64,000 nucleotides of DNA from Cristatella mucedo (GCA_009760855.2 WPIO01000039.1:969001-1033000); one strand, 5' to 3'. Numbered from the stretch's first letter, positions 13,501 to 25,735 are shown. Notes: generated from the letters alone by a model not told the origin. A program made the numbers and translations.

Positions 13501-13599
13501 AGTCGTCGATCTTTTTATTTCTATTAAATTTTCGAAACAAATATTTTTACGTGGTAGCTATGATATTTACAATCTTAACTGATATAAAGGCCTCTTTTT
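10591..13599. other. AT-rich stretch, possible minus-strand exons only
   Basis: No clear repeat except a trace of SINE-B near 10650. Two weak minus-strand exon candidates (11351-11492 and 12053-12124) agree in phase but have no other support. Confidence 0.4.
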
Positions 13600-13682
13600 G
13601 TATAGCAGCAGGGCAGAAGAAGCTTAAATTATATCACCACCGCTTGCAGCTGTAATTAAAGATTGCCCAGCACATGACTCAA
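13600..13682 (-). mobile_element. SINE-B body, partial
   Basis: On the minus strand: GGTTTGAGTCATGTGCTGGG, AGCTGCAAGCGGTGGTGATA and CTTCTTCTGCCCTGCTGCTAT. Only the B-box region and the body remain. A weaker trace of the same body is at about 10650-10685 on the plus strand. Confidence 0.55.
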
Positions 13683-13790
13683 ACCGTCTTACCCAGTGTG
13701 TCTAAGGTGCTCGCCTTAAACGACCGATGTCATGGGCTCGTACCCCTTGGCATAGCGCCTGAATGGGGATTAAGTTATAGCAATAAAAAT
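13683..13790 (+). mobile_element. SINE-A, degenerate, abutting SINE-B
   Basis: TCTAAGGTGCTCGCC, a B-box-like GGGCTCGTACCCC and GCGCCTGAATGGGGATTAAG. The L2-type tail is cut short. It directly follows an inverted SINE-B piece. Confidence 0.6.
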
Positions 13791-14344
13791 TAGTTATATA
13801 TTTGTACAATCTGTCAGCCCTTTATTTTAAATTCATGCGATCTGAAGGCGATAATTACAGAATTTTTGTACAGGGAGGATATCGACAAAAAATGAAGCAA
13901 TTATCCTTTCAAAGAATACTTTTCGAGTGATGAGGTAAAATGTAAAAATAGAACTACAGTTAACGAAAGGCTTTATTATTGTACAAGGCCCTGCACAACT
14001 GTCCCTGTCTCTGTCAACTAAGGTTTGCTTTGTAATCATCTTTATATGCTGAGCATTCTATTCTGCCCCTATATGCCAAACACATTGTTACGTTTAAGTG
14101 TCTGAAAAATACAGTACTCGAAGCTGCGTGGGCATGCTTTGAAAGAAAATATAATGTATGCGAGCTTTCGAATGAAACTTCTTAGTGAGTGTTCCTGCAA
14201 TAAATGCTTTTATTGATTCAACTTATGATTACATTAAAATAATTTGCAACTGTCATCCATTATTTTTTGCAGACATGAAATAACAGTTTATTTATTTTGT
14301 ATTACTATTCGGTCGAAGAAACTAGAGGCGATATCAGTTACACT
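13791..14344. other. AT-rich spacer
   Basis: Nothing recognised. Confidence 0.6.
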
Positions 14345-14435
14345 GCCTTTCTTTGCAGCAAATGTAAAGTGCTTGGAAAGATATTGAGTTCTCTAAGGGC
14401 GCATATAAAATTCGCTATAATTATTTTTATTATGC
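14345..14435 (+). mobile_element. L2 3' stub
   Basis: TTTGCAGCAAATGTAAAGTG and the diverged hairpin (GATATTGAGTTCTCTAAGG) end in an ATT-rich tail. Confidence 0.75.
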
Positions 14436-15011
14436 AAACCTAACTAAATCACAACATCAAAACATAAATTTTGGCAGCGATTAATAGTTATACTCATTAG
14501 AAGTGCCAATGTACTTAATCTGTGCTGTAGTCATCTTCTCAAGATCTTACGAACTCGCACATTTCAGCATAAGATTGCTGAAACCAGATACTGTCTGAAC
14601 GCCCTTTTTCCTGCTCAGATTATTCCACAAAGCCGCGTAGCTTTTGAGTGGCTACGTATTGAACTATCGCCCTGGCTTATCAGTCATCCTTTCAGACCTA
14701 GCAATAATTTCCCTCCTTTTCTTTCATCATAGCGCGAAAAATAAGTAGCTCATACCTTCAATGGTAATTGAATCAAATGACTGTCGAAATCAGACGGTGC
14801 ATGCCCACTCAGCAAGTTTAAGAAGCCAATATTGGAAATTGAATCAGAAAATATCTACCCTATTATAATTTAAAAATTTAAAAATTCAAAACTTAAGCTA
14901 ACTACAAAGATCTTCGATTACCAACTACTTATTATTGTTGAGAAACCTTAAGTAATCAGATTTTGTTCATTAGATCTCGAATTTTCGGGTATTTTGTCTT
15001 GAAAAAATTAA
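14436..15011. other. AT-rich spacer
   Basis: Nothing recognised. Confidence 0.6.
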
Positions 15012-15110
15012 ATTAATATTATTTATTCGTAAAGCGCCCTAAGAAAACTAGATATATATTTCCAGGCGGGCACGTATGCGACCGATCTTGAGTCTATGAC
15101 TGAGGTCGTA
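15012..15110 (-). mobile_element. SINE-A or L2 tail, very degenerate
   Basis: GTAAAGCGCCCTAAGAAAAC...TTTCCAGGCG and a possible head remnant (GACTGAGGTCGTAAATG) suggest an old SINE-A in reverse orientation. It lies about 120 bases before the TATA motif of the tentative gene. Confidence 0.35.
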
Positions 15111-15229
15111 AATGTGTGCAACTTAACTCACTCATATCCCAAACCAGGGTGGCAGATTATTAAAGCGTGGAATCTACCACGAAAAGATATTTTAGCGGCC
15201 ATTACATTGTTTATGCTCATGTAGAACCT

Positions 15230-15237
15230 TATATAAA
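15230..15237 (+). promoter_or_regulatory. TATA box of the tentative plus-strand gene
   Basis: A perfect TATATAAA lies 45 bases before the ATG at 15282. It would give transcription start near 15262 and a 5' UTR of about 20 bases. In AT-rich DNA such a motif can be chance, so it counts only together with the exon model downstream. Confidence 0.3.
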
Positions 15238-15281
15238 CTCAAACTCAAAAATATTTACCAAGTATATTAGACCCGGTTTGC

Positions 15282-15390
15282 ATGGCATTTACTGTATTTG
15301 CCACTGGAGGCTCCGTGGAGGTGGGAGCTGGTTTGTTCATAATCCTGATTGTTTACATTTACAACGTACTCACACATCGCCATCACACAA
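15282..15390 (+). CDS. Tentative small membrane protein, exon A
   Basis: From ATG the frame gives 36 codons plus one base, then the donor ACAA|GTAAGC. The peptide starts MAFTVFATGG and contains one strongly hydrophobic segment (about residues 14-30, with LFIILIVYIY) followed by His and Arg residues (THRHHT). That would be a signal-anchor or single membrane helix. The frame is open upstream to a TAA near 15234, so an upstream acceptor instead of this start cannot be excluded. I do not recognise the protein. Confidence 0.3.
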
Positions 15391-15510
15391 GTAAGCACTC
15401 TAGCAACATGGAAATATATCTTACATTTAAAAATTGTCAAAAGTGTGTTTACGCCCACATTTCAATTATTTAATTTCAATTGAAGCGGCACGAGTGTATT
15501 CCATGCTCAG

Positions 15511-15578
15511 GTTTGCACATGAGAAACGATTTACTTCTGTACTTCCGTAGTTCGCCACGTGCTTGGACAGCTCACGTG
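15511..15578 (+). CDS. Tentative small membrane protein, exon B
   Basis: This 68-base exon lies between a good acceptor (CCATGCTCAG) and a good donor (CACGTG|GTAAGC). Two bases complete the split Ser codon from exon A, then 22 codons run in the only open frame and end in phase 0. The 120-base intron before it is short but usable. The evidence is splice-site quality and phase agreement with exons A and C; there is no homology that I can see. Confidence 0.25.
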
Positions 15579-17664
15579 GTAAGCTCATAGTACTCTTCTG
15601 CCGTCGGAAATACGAAAAGGTAGTTAACAGCAAAATTTAGGTCGAATCTTCGCCTATCCGACGACGTGACTTAGCATTTTGAATGTGGCGCGGAAGCAAA
15701 GTATTTGCAAGCAGACTATTAGCTGCGAAACGAGTATGTATGTCAGGGTTTTAGCAAGCTCTGGCTGGTTTACATGACGACACATTACTCCCTACTGAAG
15801 CTGGGTGCACAGGGTAACGGGAAAGCCTCACTTACGGCTTTCTCAAAGTCTGCAGAAAACAAAATGCCGCTCACAAATCTGAGAGTTTGGATAAAGTTTG
15901 TGGGAAACTTTTGGCGTATGGAACATCTAGAAGCTTTGGAAAAAGTAAGATATTAATTAACAAGCGTCAGCGAAAATGGCCATCAGCAGCTGGCATTTTA
16001 ACACCCCCACTTTGTAGCTCTTGACTGGAGCCTTTTACCATGAACAGGAGAAAGTAAATTGACGATTAACAGACGCTACAAGCGGATAACTTTCTTCAGC
16101 TGCAGAATAGTGAAAGTATACCACTTGGACTGCTTGCAGTACATTCCCAATGAAGGTGGTGGAAAGCTGCTCGTGTTTCTCGGCTTCTGAAGCTGGAACT
16201 CTTCATACTAGGGAATATAGATAGAAGCGTTTTTCTTAGACGTCGTTAAAAAACGCGGCTGCTCTGTGCCACTGCTCTCTTGTGGTGGATCATACTTTTT
16301 GCAAACAGTTAAGTATAGTGTGAGCGAGACTTAGCAATCCTTTGCAGACCCAGATGTCACTATCCTAAGTTAGCCGACTCAATCATATGATCTAAACCTA
16401 ATCAAGCATGCAGGGATCGGTTTGGAGCATGCCGCATAGAGTTGTGAACTTTATGGCATAGCCTCTCTCAAGCAGTGTTTTGATAGGCTTACACAGCTGT
16501 GGGATTGAGTAACTCAGGATGCTTGTCGCAAGCAGCAGAAACCGAATCAACGGCACGCAAATGCAATAAGTTAGGAAAACCGAAGTGATCTAATCTATTG
16601 ATTCAAGTATCCACCTGCTCACGTATCACCTCAGATCATGACAAATAAATATTGAAGCACTTCATGCCCATAATTTTATTTCTGTTAGGCGAAGAATACG
16701 TCTAGTTGGTAGAGGGTATAGAAGCTTGCTGGAGGTATTTATTGGCCGATGTAAATAATAATGACAATAATAATAATAATGCACTTGATAAAGCGCCCTC
16801 AGAGAACTCAATCGCTCTCTAGGCGCTTTACATTTGCTGAAAAGGTAAATGCAATTGAATGGTGAGTAATATCATGCTTGATAAACAAACAAAATGAATA
16901 ACTTGGTTAGGCGTGGCATGCACGGGGTCAGCATGCAAATGTGGTTAGTGGCAGCATGCAGTGTCAGCACGCATAAGCATGTGAAGGACGAATCACTGGG
17001 ACCCACTAAATGCTATCCTAAATAAGTGTGTTTTTAAGCTTTTTTAAATGTCGTCAAGTCAAGGGATGTTCTGATGCAAGTCAGGAGGGAGTTCCAGGCT
17101 TTGGGAGCATACAAACTAAATGCACAGTCTCCAAAGGATTTCAGGTTTGTACGAGGTACTTGTAGACTGTTGGATTCCGAAAAGTGGGTGGTACGATGAG
17201 TGGCCTGGTGGGGGAGTACCTCTACGCAACGATAATATAATGCATGTTTGCAATGAATGTCGGTAAGTTTTAAAAAAATTAAAAACTTTTCATGGTCCTT
17301 ATCGCAAGAAATTCAGATAAAAAGGAAGAGCAGCATTCTCTTTAGTAGTCAATTTCAGCATTTAATAAGATGACTCGTGGCCTTGGCACTTCATATCACA
17401 AAATGCTATCTTAGAGCTACAGTGCTGGTAATGAGAATATGCAAACTGAATTATATTTAAAGACTGTTTGCTACTAATCATTCAACTATGCCAAGCATTC
17501 GATGAGGTTCTTCCTTTAGAATGAAGTCAACAATTTGATCATACGACCGACCATATCACTCACTCTTGGCAATACTCAAGGTTAACACAGTTTGAGTGCC
17601 AAAAAAAGATAAACACTTGCATCCTCGTCATTAGCAGTACCTTCTCACTTTTTTTCACTGTCAG
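15579..17664 (+). other. Inferred intron of the tentative gene
   Basis: About 2.1 kb between exons B and C. It contains the reversed L2 3' end at 16756-17225 and otherwise no recognised feature. Confidence 0.3.
16756..17225 (-). mobile_element. L2 3' end, truncated copy
   Basis: On the minus strand this is the last 470 bases of L2, including the 3' UTR, the hairpin (AAGCGCC...GGCGCTT) and the (ATT)n tail at 16756-16775. It closely matches 41280-41740. Confidence 0.85.
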
Positions 17665-17851
17665 TGCCGTTTGAAATTCAAACCCAGAAGGTGCATCACG
17701 CCGTTTTACCTTTATGCTGCCAAGAAAAATACCAGTGGCCATTTGGAACCATTTGGTAGAGAGGCCAATTGCTTTTCCGACACTGCAGTGAAAACATTAC
17801 TTGACGCCTCTTTGAATTTTGCTGGCTACCCTATGGAGCAATGCATCGACC
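17665..17851 (+). CDS. Tentative Cys-containing protein, exon C
   Basis: This is the strongest exon of the model. It is preceded by a long pyrimidine tract ending TTTTTTTCACTGTCAG and followed by C|GTAAGTGAG, close to the consensus. Only one of the three frames is open. It gives 62 codons plus one base, beginning CRLKFKPRRCITPFYLYAAK and ending MEQCID. It has four Cys and an N-x-S/T site (NTS). No family is recognised. It is not part of any repeat seen elsewhere in the window. Confidence 0.4.
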
Positions 17852-18737
17852 GTAAGTGAGGTTATGTCACTCATTAAATTGTACTTTATTTTATTGTCTT
17901 GCTTCATTGCCTATCTATCTCAAGTACGTACCAGTCCGGCTTTCCCACGTAGCACCTAGCTCGTCCAACTTTGGTGGATTAGCTGTCTACTTCAGTACAC
18001 TCGAATCTCTTTGAATAATGAACTCAATTCAATTCTCGCGAAGCTTGATGTTTACTGCCCAATGCCATTACAGACTGCCCCCGCCTTTTGACTTACATTT
18101 ATATGATGAAGCTGAAACACATTTTTTATCAGAGCATTAGCTTAATCTATGTGTTTCCATTTTTTGTGCTCTTGTGCATGCTGAAACTGCAAATTGTTAC
18201 GCAATCATTCAGCTGAAATGCTTATTGTTTAGCCTTTTTAATTTACCCAGTAAGTGATTAGCTTCTTACGGGATGCTATAAAATATATAATTACGATAGC
18301 AGTATGCTAAAACTCCGGAAAACGGTTAGTCTTCGTTCCGATAGCATTCGAGGCAGATGAATTTGATATATCAATTTTTTATAACTGACATAAGCAGTTT
18401 ACTTCTTGAATTTAATCAAGACTAGCGAGATAATAATAATTAAGCGGCCATGAAGAATATACAGAAAGTGCTTACTTTCATCGTGTCTCACTTGTGCTAA
18501 ACAATAATGTTGTCATACAAATGTACACATGACACTAGGCACATTTTCAAGAAGGATGTCTAATTGGGTCTTTGAATAAACTACATACAATTAAAATTTC
18601 AAAATCTCAGCGATAATCTTAAATCATACCCTTCAAATGAGCCGTTACAAATCTTGCTAATGGCTCATTTTTAGTTCATTATTATTAAATGTCTTTTTAA
18701 GTGACAAACAATAAATGTACCTACTTTTGCCTTTCAG

Positions 18738-18790
18738 GAGGCGCAAAAAATTGCAAAGTACTAAGTCATATGTCGCCTTTTTCAAGATAG
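18738..18790 (+). CDS. Tentative small protein, terminal exon D
   Basis: After an excellent acceptor (CTTTTGCCTTTCAG) two bases complete the Arg codon split at the end of exon C. Sixteen codons follow (GAKNCKVLSHMSPFSR) and then TAG. An AATAAA lies 95 bases after the stop. Exons A-D together would encode 138 residues with five Cys (about residues 60, 69, 95, 119 and 127). Confidence 0.3.
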
Positions 18791-18884
18791 CGGATAGTGG
18801 AGCAAATGCAGGAGCCGCGGAAAACAGTAGATCACGCTCGGTATTCTAGTAATACAATTGCAAAGTCTCAAAAAGTCACAGCCA

Positions 18885-18890
18885 AATAAA
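18885..18890 (+). terminator. AATAAA polyadenylation signal of the tentative gene
   Basis: The canonical AATAAA lies 95 bases downstream of the terminal-exon stop. It is consistent with a gene end here, but the hexamer is common in AT-rich DNA. Confidence 0.25.
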
Positions 18891-21800
18891 TATATTACGA
18901 ATCCCCTTCAATCTTTGATTTCCAAAAAACACACACTCAACTCACTGGGCTTGTACACCTCGTACGCAGGCACCGTGCAGTGGAACAAGTGCTGTACTTG
19001 GCAGTACCGTACAAATTCGCGTGCACTAGGCTATATTTAACAGACGCTGCGATGCTATGTCGACCGCTTAGATATGCGCCTTTAACGTGTCTGCAATGGT
19101 TCCGGCATAGACAGGGGTAATTGACCACACGAAAGTCTCTGAGTTCAAATTGTGCCTAAAATAAATATAGGCAGTGTGCTAAAGTAAACTTCGAATGTAC
19201 TATTCTTTTAAAATATGGAGATCTTGTGAGTCTGCAGCTACTTTTATGCCTAAACAAGACTGTGGAATTTGGTCGCATACTTAGCACGGTTGGATTTAAT
19301 TGTAAAATTCACCACTATCGATGAAAATAATTAGGTAGTTAATACACCAGTGCAAGTGCTGATTGCTCACATTTTAGACAGCCAAGAAAGATCTTTGGCA
19401 CTATCATAGCGGCATTACACGGTGGTTTGGACATGGTTTATGCAACAGTAGCTACACTTCAATATTCGAAATTGTTCGAATTTATCTCCTCCTCAGGTTG
19501 CAATTTTAAAATTTTTCATCAAAATATAAGCTAATAATAATCTGTTAGAGCTTCTTATCTTGCAATGATTGTCGTGTGCTCACAGAGTAGATAACGTTCA
19601 TGTATTTTTAACATCACTACCGGTTTCTGAAAGTGAATTTAGTGACTCCCCTACATACTGGACAGTACCTATTAGTACAGATACATATATACAAAATAAT
19701 GCTGCACAACACCAAATTTCTATGATGGATTTGAAAACCTATACAACTCTTGGAATAATTCGTGTACATTCAGTTGCAAATAGCTTAACACTATTGTATC
19801 TTGGAGCTCTTCAAAGACTTTAAAGTTATAGAGCAATTGCAAATTATAATTTATCTGTATTTATATTGTATTTAATTATTTTTCATGGAGCATAAGTGTA
19901 TTGCCCAATATCGTTGAAATAAAAACTATGCAATTAGCTCATAATTCCCTGGGAACTTGGTTAGATCATGGCCGTGATAATTTTAGAATGTGCCTGTTTT
20001 CCGGGACATTGTAGATTCAGCTCTAGCTAAAAGTCATTTGCTTATTGCAAAACTCATATTTTGAAAATAAAGTTTAGGTTACGTACTCATTCGTAGCACT
20101 TAGTATAATTGTAATCAAACTCAATTAAAGCCTCATTAATAAAGGTAAATTGATCATTATTTGACATATCTACCTTTATTCTTGATCAATATGTGGTTTT
20201 TTATGTATGCTACCGAGTAGTGGCACTATTTACGAATGCATCACACACATTGTTGCCCATTTTATGAGCACTTTTTATTGATACAAATACCGGTGTAAAT
20301 ACATGAGCATTAAGGACACCAGCTTAGTTCAGTTCAGTCGACATAAATGCTCATTTATTTGCGTTTTCCTGAGATGAACATAAGAGGCTGAGAGCGTCCG
20401 ACAGACGCTTTAACAAGGATATGGCCAATTGATTTAATCAATAGAAAAAGTAAGACAAAGTGCCTGGTTAACTATCGGAGGCATTTAAAAGATATTTCGG
20501 CATGCCTGTCCAAGATCGTGACAAATGCTTGGCATTTCAATTCGTCAGCGAGAACTGTAAGAAATATTGGCAAGGTAAAGAACATTTGTTTCTAGAGGTT
20601 TCTTATTAGAAAATTGCTATTCCTGAGTACAATAAGTTATTTATCCATTACCAAAGTAATTATATGCACACATTTTTGCTTTTGCATTATAGAATGTTAC
20701 AGGGGATAAAAGAGGAGCTATGAAGTTGGCTTCTAAATGAACTTGGTTCTATCTTACTGACCACACACGTTGTTGCCAATTCTGCATGAAGGAACGTTGC
20801 CACCATCAGACTGGCTAAAATGCATATGCTAGCACGACTCCGGATTTTTCTAAATTTATACTGCCTTAAAATTTTCAAAAGACTATTGATGAGATAAAGT
20901 CAAACTTTACCAGCCAAAACGATCTAAATAACTTTATCGCAGTTCTTGATCTCACCAATGAAAGCTGATGCTAATAAAATACTGGCTGAAGCAAAAGCAC
21001 CTCTCGGATAGTAGTGTGCTTATACCAGATAATAGGAAGCGTTACTAAAAGTTCTGCAGATTCTGGCGCCATTTAGATTGGCTCTACTTGTGCAACAGCA
21101 TGGCCAGCCTGCTTGAAGCAATATAAGTTGCCTTTGTGTACAGAACTATTACCTTCTATTCACTGACAGCTCATTCGGGAGCCTAAAATACTCTTTGATG
21201 CATACAGTAGAAAAACATAAGTCAGACTCGTGCCCCTGACTCACTCGGTGCCCCTCAAAGAGCTGGACGCCTTCCTTGAGGTATAATGAGTTGAGCTGGG
21301 AAGTAACAATTGACGTCAAGTGGTGACATTCCTAATGGCCATGCAAGCTCGTTCTGCTAGGTTTTCATGCTTCTGTGTTCGACTCGCATAACTTGGGTAT
21401 GATTTCCTAATAATTATGATTTTTCGGTGGTAAAAATAAATACTCCAATTGGTTTTTATCATTGAATGGGTATTTTTTAAATTTACTCCATTCTAGTCAA
21501 CCTAAAAAGCGTCTAAAAATTACCCCTGTCTACACGTATAAGGCATTAGCATAATGTACTAACTTTAAACACAGGAAAAACTGTATTCATAAATTATTAG
21601 AATTATGTATTATTTCTAAGATCAAATAGTACGCACGTCATTCCTCTTTACAACGGACTCGTATGCAAGTTTAATCCTCTCCCAGCTAGAATTGAAATTC
21701 ATTTTAATCCAGAAAGTCAATATCAATGAGTCTTAGAAGTGTAACTACAAACTGTAAAAAGTTAGACCTTCATTTTTTTTCTTTGTAGAAGTAAATACAC

Positions 21801-22614
21801 ACATAATTACATGAATATATATTAAGTCTTTAATAAATCAACATATATATATTTATTTGCATTCTTGTCCATACACAATCAAAAACACAGAAAGATACAA
21901 GTTCGCCTTGAAAGGTGGACTTGATTGTTTGCTGGCCTAGCTGTTCATCCAATCATGCTAAAAGAAACGTGTGCAATTTATTACTGATGTTGCCAAATTG
22001 TTATAGAACGAACAATGAAAAAATTCTCCAGTTAGATTTTTTTACCTCAAACTTTAGCTACATTTTAATCCCGCAACATTCGTTTGACAAATATATTTTT
22101 TAATAAATCATATGAATACGTTATATCAATCTGCGACCGTTTTCTTTCTCAAGAAGGGTATTTAGCGAACAATTTCAGCTGTTCATTATTTCTTCCCATT
22201 ATCAGAGTTTCATGCAGTAATCCACGTCTATAAAATGGATCTGTTAGGTAAATGCAGTCTAGTTAAAATAGTTGTGCTTGTGGTTAATTAACTGTCAGTA
22301 GTTAAAACGCCAGAATACTCGGAATCTACGGTCATCGTTTTTTAGGTGGTTGTCGGATGTCACTAAGCAAGATGAGACTGGTCTTATTCTTTAGTATCTT
22401 GCTGCGTTTGAATTGAAAAACAAATCATGCATTCCTTGAGAGGCCTTCTGGTTTAAATTTTTTTTTTAGTGCGATAGCTCTGCTTCACATTGTAGTTTTT
22501 TTTCTCTCTATCGTTGCGGACACATGGTTATCTAGCTTCTATACTCTCAAGCTCTTTGTATTATCACACTTTGCGTATCTTTCAAATGAATTTAGTTATT
22601 TTGTATTTCTTCTC
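18891..22614. other. AT-rich stretch without visible gene
   Basis: Short chance frames only. A faint SINE-like B-box (GAGTTCAAATTG) is near 19140. No L2 or LINE-B tails are seen. Confidence 0.5.
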
Positions 22615-24060
22615 GTTGAGTAAAAGGTCACTTTGGAGCACTTCATGCTGATTGCCGCCGACGCTTAATAGGACGTATTAACCAAGCCCCCTGTAATGGT
22701 TATCCTTTCAATTTTCAAGTAATTTTTATTTTTCTAATAACTAGTAAGTCTGAGTACCGTCATTTAACATAAGTACACATGCGGCAAATTGTTATGCAAA
22801 AATGAATATTAATATACTTTGCATGTCTGATCTCAAAAGCAAACACAATCATAGTTTTGCAAGTAGATGCAAGTCAGACAAGTGCTCTGGTAGGACTCAA
22901 GTATTGGTAGCCTCCTTAACAGCCAGGGTATCTGGAAATTAGTTAATTAATCCGCTTTAAAAACAGCAAACCTTCTGATTTTCTTTGGAAAGTGGGCGTG
23001 AGTGTCCATTCAACAAGCTGCTGAGCCCTACTGATGGTGAATTTTGGCGTTTTTCATCAATATATTGAAATGCATATAGGAAAAAGTAATATATTTCAAT
23101 TTTTGGTAATTTCTTACTAAAGGCAATTTTTTACTTTTGGTCAGTCATCGGTTAATTTTCATATTCAGATGTTAGTGTCTATTTAGGCATTCACTTTTAC
23201 ATTCGATCGGATTCTTACTCCGCTGGCGAGCACTAACTAGAGAAAACTATACGATTTCTGCAATAACGTTTTTACCGTTCATTTTAATTGCAATTACGTT
23301 AAATCTTTCATTCACTTTCGTTAATGCAAATTTCTTGTGCACTCCACCCTCTGGTGCCAGCTGTAGAATAAGCCCTGGTTTTGTTTAAAGGATTGGCGCA
23401 CGTACTTGAAGTACATTAAAAATTTCACGTGCTACTAAGAGAACGTTTGCCTCTATATACACATAACAGTAATAATCATGAGATATTTGTGTAGCACCCT
23501 AATAGAAAAAGACCTCATTCTAGCTAAGCATCTTACTGCTTAGCTAAGAAGACTTGGGACATTCATTTAACATTTATTAAGTTATTAGCACATTAGGACA
23601 TTTAATAAAATGTTCAAGGTGAGATCGCACAAGTATGGAGCAGCTTAGATTGGGTATCCACGTGTAAGTAGACGAGAAATTGTCTAATATTCTACAGCTT
23701 AAAGAAACTGAAATCACCGTGGAGCTTGTTTGATCTTCCAGTAAAAGGTCACTTTGAAGCACTACACCCTAATTGCTGGCCGGTGCTACAAAAAATGTAT
23801 CGGCCAAGCTGATTGTGAGGATTATATTTTCCAATTTCTGAGTAGTTTTTTTTTTAAACAGCTGTTAAGTCTTTTTACTGCTATTAAATTTAGGCTCACA
23901 TATTGCAGATATGTGTTAAAATTAGTATCGAAATACTTGCATATCTTATCCAAAAGGTACGCACAATCAGAGTTTTGCAAGTATATGCAAGTCGGCCAAG
24001 TGCACTTGAAAAGATTAGGGTTTTGATAATTTTAGCAGCCAGAGAATCTTTTCTTGTCTA
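22615..24060 (+). repeat. Dispersed direct duplication of about 320 bp
   Basis: The block 22620-22935 recurs, diverged, at 23738-24060. Shared anchors are GTAAAAGGTCACTTTG.AGCACT near the left end and GCACAATCA.AGTTTTGCAAGT near the right end, in the same order. It may be an unclassified repeat family or a local duplication; no coding content is visible. Confidence 0.7.
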
Positions 24061-24156
24061 CATAGTTTTGCAAGTGGATGCAAGTCGACCAAGTGCACTG
24101 GAAAAGAGTACTGTTTAGATAATTTTAGCAGCTAGGGAATCTTTTTTTCTACCTAC
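23971..24156 (+). repeat. Two-copy tandem repeat, 93-bp period
   Basis: Copies at 23971-24063 and 24064-24156 share AGTTTTGCAAGT.TATGCAAGTC, CCAAGTGCACT.GAAAAG and TAATTTTAGCAGC..GGAATCTTT. They differ at several sites, so the event is not recent. A third related block is at about 22855-22935. Confidence 0.85.
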
Positions 24157-24784
24157 ACTGGCTGAAATGAACTTTAAAAGGCTTGCTTGCTTGCTGGAAA
24201 TGCGATAAATGAGCTCTCATATTAAATTGTACAGATACAATTAAATAATTGATAGAGAATTTTTAAGATACTTATTTAGATAAGCATGCAGGTTTCATTT
24301 TGGATTTCGCTGGAATCGTAAAAAGTAGCAGATACTACCTTAGCATTTCATGTCTTGTGAAGGGAAGTCTCTAGCATATCGTTTCTTTTGAATTAGAGTA
24401 TGGCACTTTCTTGGTGCAATATCCCCCGGAATTTAAAAAAGCACGCCTAGAGACAATGATATCTTCCCTGATTTTGAAACTCCTGTAGTTTGCAGGAAGT
24501 CTTGTCATTTCCCCCTTTCGAGTTGATGTCAATAAAAAAATAACTAAGGGTTGCGATCGTTTTACATAGCGACCTATCTAGGTTCTTTCTAAAATGAAAA
24601 TCGGAAAGACGGATTCTGTTACATTGCAGCGATTCATTTGATTAATTTTACTCTCGTATTTCTATCTTTCACCAGTATCATTACAGTACTAGATGCCTCA
24701 AAATGTCATGAATTGGAGAGATAAGTAAAAACTTTACTTTTAAATATATATCATTTATTGAAAACCTAATGTAAGTAGTAAAAA
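24157..24784. other. AT-rich spacer
   Basis: Nothing recognised before the GC-rich LINE piece. Confidence 0.6.
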
Positions 24785-25735
24785 TACATGAGCCGGAGGT
24801 GCCCTGTCCTGCCGGGGTCGAGCGTGCTACCCGGTCCTCCAGGTTCAGGAACAGAGCCGCACGTATTAGTGTCGGAGACGCAGTGCTGCCTCAAAGCCGT
24901 CCTCTACTTGCGTAGGATGCCGAGGTTGGCCAGGCGAGCTTAATTTTTGGCCACCAACTGCCGAGAGCCACTACCACGAAGGGCTTTTCAACAGTCGACC
25001 GGTAACCAGCGGTCAGGAAAGAACGGGCAGTGGATGCATATTTATCTTTCTTGTTCCGGGCCGCCACAATCAGAGCATCCTCGATGCTGTCGAACGACAC
25101 CGTCACATCCACAATTACTAAATCAGTGCCATTGTCAATGACCGCGTCCGGCTTGAGAGCCATACCACCAGCAAGCGGGAGGGCGAGGCTTGCCGACATG
25201 TAGTTGAGCAAGGTGGCCGCAAGGGTAGGCGGCTCAGAAGCAGGTTGCGTCGGGCCGTAGTTGCTTGCAGCATCAGCCGGCAGTGACTCACTCAGCACGT
25301 GGCGAATGGTCTGCTGCCTTCGTGCGGCACAGGCAGCAGCTGGTAACCTGGTCCCCGGGTGGGCGTGCCTGACTCTTGGCGGCAGCCACTGGCGGCTCGT
25401 CCACGCCTGCCTGGTGCATGAACTGCCAAGTCCGGATCGACCGGCCAAGACTCGTGGTTAGGAAGTGACTGCGGGTGGCGAATCTGTCCGTGGCCTGGTA
25501 GTGGTTGACTATGTCCTGCCGAGGCTGGGCCGCCAAGCCACGGCCTCCCACGAACCTGTTGAACTCTCGCAGCTTCGTGATGCCACCTCGCTGCACGACC
25601 CAGTAGTACTCGATGCCGCCAGGGTCGGTGGACACAGCCAGCACTTCAAGACATCGAGAGGCGAAAGGAGAACCGAAAGGCGACGAAAATAAAAAGAAGA
25701 CAGAAAAGAAAGGCGAGAGACTAAAGGCCACTTGA
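24785..25735 (-). mobile_element. LINE 3' part with restriction-like endonuclease (R2/NeSL type)
   Basis: On the minus strand one frame (25448-24891) contains QTIRHVLSESL and then KPD-x12-D (LKPDAVIDNGTDLVIVDVT) with ARNKKDKY. This is the known KPD(x12-14)D motif of the C-terminal restriction-like endonuclease of R2, R4 and NeSL LINEs. An overlapping frame holds the preceding region (RSIRTWQFMHQAGV and CCLCRTKAADH), so a frameshift splits the zinc-knuckle (Cys/His) motif. The stretch is GC-rich against an AT-rich background. No reverse transcriptase domain is seen upstream, so the copy is truncated. The clade is not decided. Confidence 0.7.
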
